A stretch of 64,000 nucleotides of DNA from assembly GCA_019448385.1 (NCBI GenBank), contig JAGTXO010000037.1, positions 310,001-374,000 on the forward strand, read 5' to 3'. Made by a program: the position numbers and the translations under genes. Source of the DNA: Diacronema lutheri. Lineage: Eukaryota > Haptophyta > Pavlovophyceae > Pavlovales > Pavlovaceae. Shown here piece by piece: positions 61,850-64,000 of the stretch; position 1 is the stretch's first letter; each line of letters starts with the position of its first letter. The notes beneath the pieces were generated by a model. That model was not told where the DNA came from, ran no database searches, and was given only the letters and a program-made list of their open reading frames with translations.

Positions 61850-64000
61850 TCAGGTGCGCTGCGGCTGCGGCTCCCACTCGCGCCAGCCGCGGCCGCCGCC
61901 AACCGTGCGAACGGCCGCGACGACACGCGGGCGGACGACTGCAGGCGGCCGCAGCCCGTGCACGCGGCGCCTGCCGTCGGCGCGCGCGGCGGGCGCTGAC
62001 CTGCTGCGTTGCGTGAAGCGCGCCAGCACACTCGAGCCGTCCCGCGGCGGCGGCTCTGCACCAGGTGCGCCCGCCGCGCAGCAACCGTCAGCATGCGCGG
62101 CACCCGCACCGTCGGCCGAGCCGTCGAGGGCGTACGTGCAGCTCGCCGTCAGCGTCGACGGTGCCGTCGTCGACGGCGGCGGCGTGGGCGGCGCGACATT
62201 GGCGCCGCCCCACATGACGTCCCCAACCCGCGCGCGCGACGGCGCAGGCGCGCATTCGTGCGCCACGCGCCAGCCGCCTGGTACGGTCTCAGCCACCAGC
62301 GGCAGGTCGAGTGGTGAGACGGACGCTCGAAGCGGCCCGTGCGCGCCCGGCGACGGCGTGGCGCGCGATCCGGCGCGGAGGACGGCGGCCTCGACGCCCA
62401 CCGCCTCCTGCGCCTCGCGCGGCCGCTCGTTGGGCCCGAGCTTGCGGAAGAGCGCGCTGTCCGGCACAAGGTGCGCGTAGGTCACCTCCGCGCCGTACTC
62501 GAGCAGCAGCTGGTCGGTCACGCTGTCGCCGAGCGCGCCGACGAGCTGCGCCTGCGTGAAGAGGAGCGGGCCGCGCACATACTCGCCCTCCACGCCGAGC
62601 GACGCCGCCTCGGCGCGCCCCTCCGCCTCGCGCAGCAGCGCGCTGATCCGCTGGTGCAGCGAGGGCGCAAAGACGCCCCACTGCCGGTAGCCCAGCTGGT
62701 ACGCACAGAACCGGCGCACGTGCTGCGAGAGGCTGATTGGCTCGCTCACGTCGTCGCAGCCTGGCGGAAGGCTGAGCTCGGCCGTGCGCTGCCCCTCGCT
62801 CTCGCGCGTCTGGTCGAAGGAACCAACTGCGCGCGGCGCGCGCGCGGCGTGGGGCGGGCCGTCAGCGCGCGGCGGGCCGTCAGCGGGGGGCGGGCCGTCA
62901 GCGCGCGGCGCGCGGCGCGCGTACGGCGTGGCACGGGCCGCGCGCACCGAGGATGGCGATGAAGAATTGCGCGACGATGAGGAAGAGGACGAGGTTGGTG
63001 ACGAGGAACATGAGGTTGGCGGCGGTGAGCGACAAGTCGAACGCGGCGCCACTGTTGCCAGCGCCCTCGATCACGACGGAGAACATGGAGAGGAACGCGT
63101 CGCCGTACTCGGCGTACGCATCGTCGACGGCGCCGAGGAGCTGCATGTTGATGCCGGCGAAGACGCATACGGCCGTCACCAGCGCGACGGTGAACCATAG
63201 GAGCTGCGGCAGTGCGTAGATGAGCGTGCGCACGACGAGTCGGAAGGGCGGCAGCACCTGCCCCTCCTGGAAGAGGCGCATGAACATGAGCAGCTCGACG
63301 ATCGACACGGCGAGCGAGTAGCTGCGCAGGTCGAGCGCCGGCCCCAGCGCAAACTCGACGACCCACGGTAGCACGATCGTCGGATACTCGACGAACAGCA
63401 TAAACGGGTGCACGAGGTTTGCGGCCAGCTCGCGCGCCGAGTGCGCCGCGCCCATCTGCTCGAAGACCTCGTGCACACTCGACAGCGCGCAAAAGACGGC
63501 CGCGGCGTAGAGATACGGCTCCGTCGGGCGGAAGAAGTAGGACCAGTAGCTCACCGTCGAGTCGACGAGGCGCGGGAGGAAGCGCTCGTCCTTCCACGCC
63601 GCCCTGTACGACACGCCGACCGCGTGCATGTCGGGGCTGATCACGACCACCTGCACGAGCGGCTCGTCCAGGCCGATCGAGCGCGTCACAAAGTGCTCGA
63701 GCGCGGCGGGGCGCTCGCGCCCGTTCAGCCGTTCGAGCGACGCCGACGGCGTGCTCTCGATTTGGTCGAGCGCGACGAGCGTGAGCGACGCAAGGCCCAG
63801 CTCGACGTCGTTGCAGCACGGCGCGCTCGACACCTCGGGCGACGCGCGCCAGACCGGATTGGAGGTGGTGCAGTTGCGCGCCGGGAAGGGCTCGGTCGTC
63901 GACGGGTCGCCGTCCCTCGCAAAATCGGCCGCAAAGTCAAAGTCCGAGCAGATCATCTGCTCGAGCGAGAGCACGCGCAGGTCGCGGTCGAGCACCGAGA
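61850..64000 (-). CDS. polycystin (PKD2/TRPP-like) cation channel, 5' part beyond the window
   Basis: Exons placed: at least 64,000-62,948, then 62,826-61,850; the start lies outside. Seen: the polycystin extracellular domain with NCTTSNPVWRAS and EVSSAPCCND; membrane helices including PYLYAAAVFCAL, FMLFVEYPTIVLPWVVEFAL, YSLAVSIVELLMFMRLF and FTVALVTAVCVFAGINM; the pore segment YGDAFLSMFSVVIEGAGNSG; and the last helix FLVTNLVLFLIVAQFFIAIL, as in PKD2. Known: ciliary or endomembrane non-selective cation channels. The selectivity-filter position reads EGAGN, where PKD2 has LGD, so the acidic residue differs. The cytosolic C-terminus (EPISLSQHVRRFCAYQLGYRQW) is unfamiliar. Placed intron has repeats. 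Confidence 0.85.
62848..62920. repeat. short tandem repeat (GGGCCGTCAGCGCGCGGC) in a polycystin-gene intron
   Basis: The unit GGGCCGTCAGCGCGCGGC and variants recur about three and a half times in the 121-bp intron 62,827-62,947. Confidence 0.85.

Noticed and set aside
1-64000. Viral, retrovirus-like or Polinton-type elements
   Set aside because: No capsid, integrase, reverse transcriptase or long terminal repeats recognised.

Overview
This is very GC-rich nuclear DNA from a single-celled eukaryote, most likely a photosynthetic alga. My best guess is a haptophyte such as a pavlovophyte, from overall style only. The nuclear signs are about two dozen short spliceosomal introns (mostly 50-220 bp), eukaryote-only genes (eIF3a, NEDD8, PTH2, AP2 factors, a polycystin channel, a U-box/E2 ubiquitin protein) and proteins that appear to carry plastid-type leaders (signal peptide plus transit peptide, one with a twin-arginine motif). 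There is no sign of a bacterial or viral origin. Splice sites were placed by hand from phase, GT/AG ends and protein continuity. Summed exon lengths are multiples of three in every model with a placed start and fully resolved junctions.

Left part (1-16 kb): end of a membrane-protein gene; an RluA-type pseudouridine synthase; divergently from it eIF3a, whose C-terminus is a 16-copy, 30-bp in-frame repeat; then, convergently, a giant gene (about 3,220 residues in my model) with two complete plant-type cyclic-nucleotide-gated channel units, each with ankyrin repeats. A repeat-built locus (15.99-17.24 kb: direct repeats around a 189-bp tandem array) sits upstream of the channel.

Middle (17.7-31.8 kb): NEDD8 head-to-head with a lysine-rich protein gene; a large IQ/leucine-rich-repeat protein; a small unknown gene; a putative plastid small-multidrug-export-like membrane protein head-to-head with a discoidin-like protein; a Myb/SANT-like gene with a nearby inverted fragment of the same coding sequence; about 1.3 kb with no clear gene; and a membrane protein with weak AIG1/FAR-17a resemblance.

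Right part (31.9-64 kb): the most striking gene, one polypeptide that joins ubiquitin-like segments, a von Willebrand A domain apparently split by a U-box (E3) region, and a ubiquitin-conjugating (E2) domain. It is followed by a GNAT acetyltransferase; glutamine-dependent carbamoyl-phosphate synthase with a plastid-like leader; a D-cysteine desulfhydrase/ACC-deaminase-like enzyme; a double-AP2 transcription factor; peptidyl-tRNA hydrolase 2; a disordered coiled-coil protein; an M16 zinc peptidase with a Tat-like leader; a 2,100-residue protein with Armadillo-like and EF-hand segments; and the 3' part of a polycystin (PKD2-like) channel running off the right edge.

Shared habits: genes are packed tightly, often as head-to-head pairs separated by 60-260 bp. 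Introns usually start GTGCGC and end GCGCAG. Long poly-C runs (15-35 nt) sit in several introns near the 3' splice site, apparently as the polypyrimidine tract. High GC makes long open frames on both strands; those antisense frames were treated as shadows.
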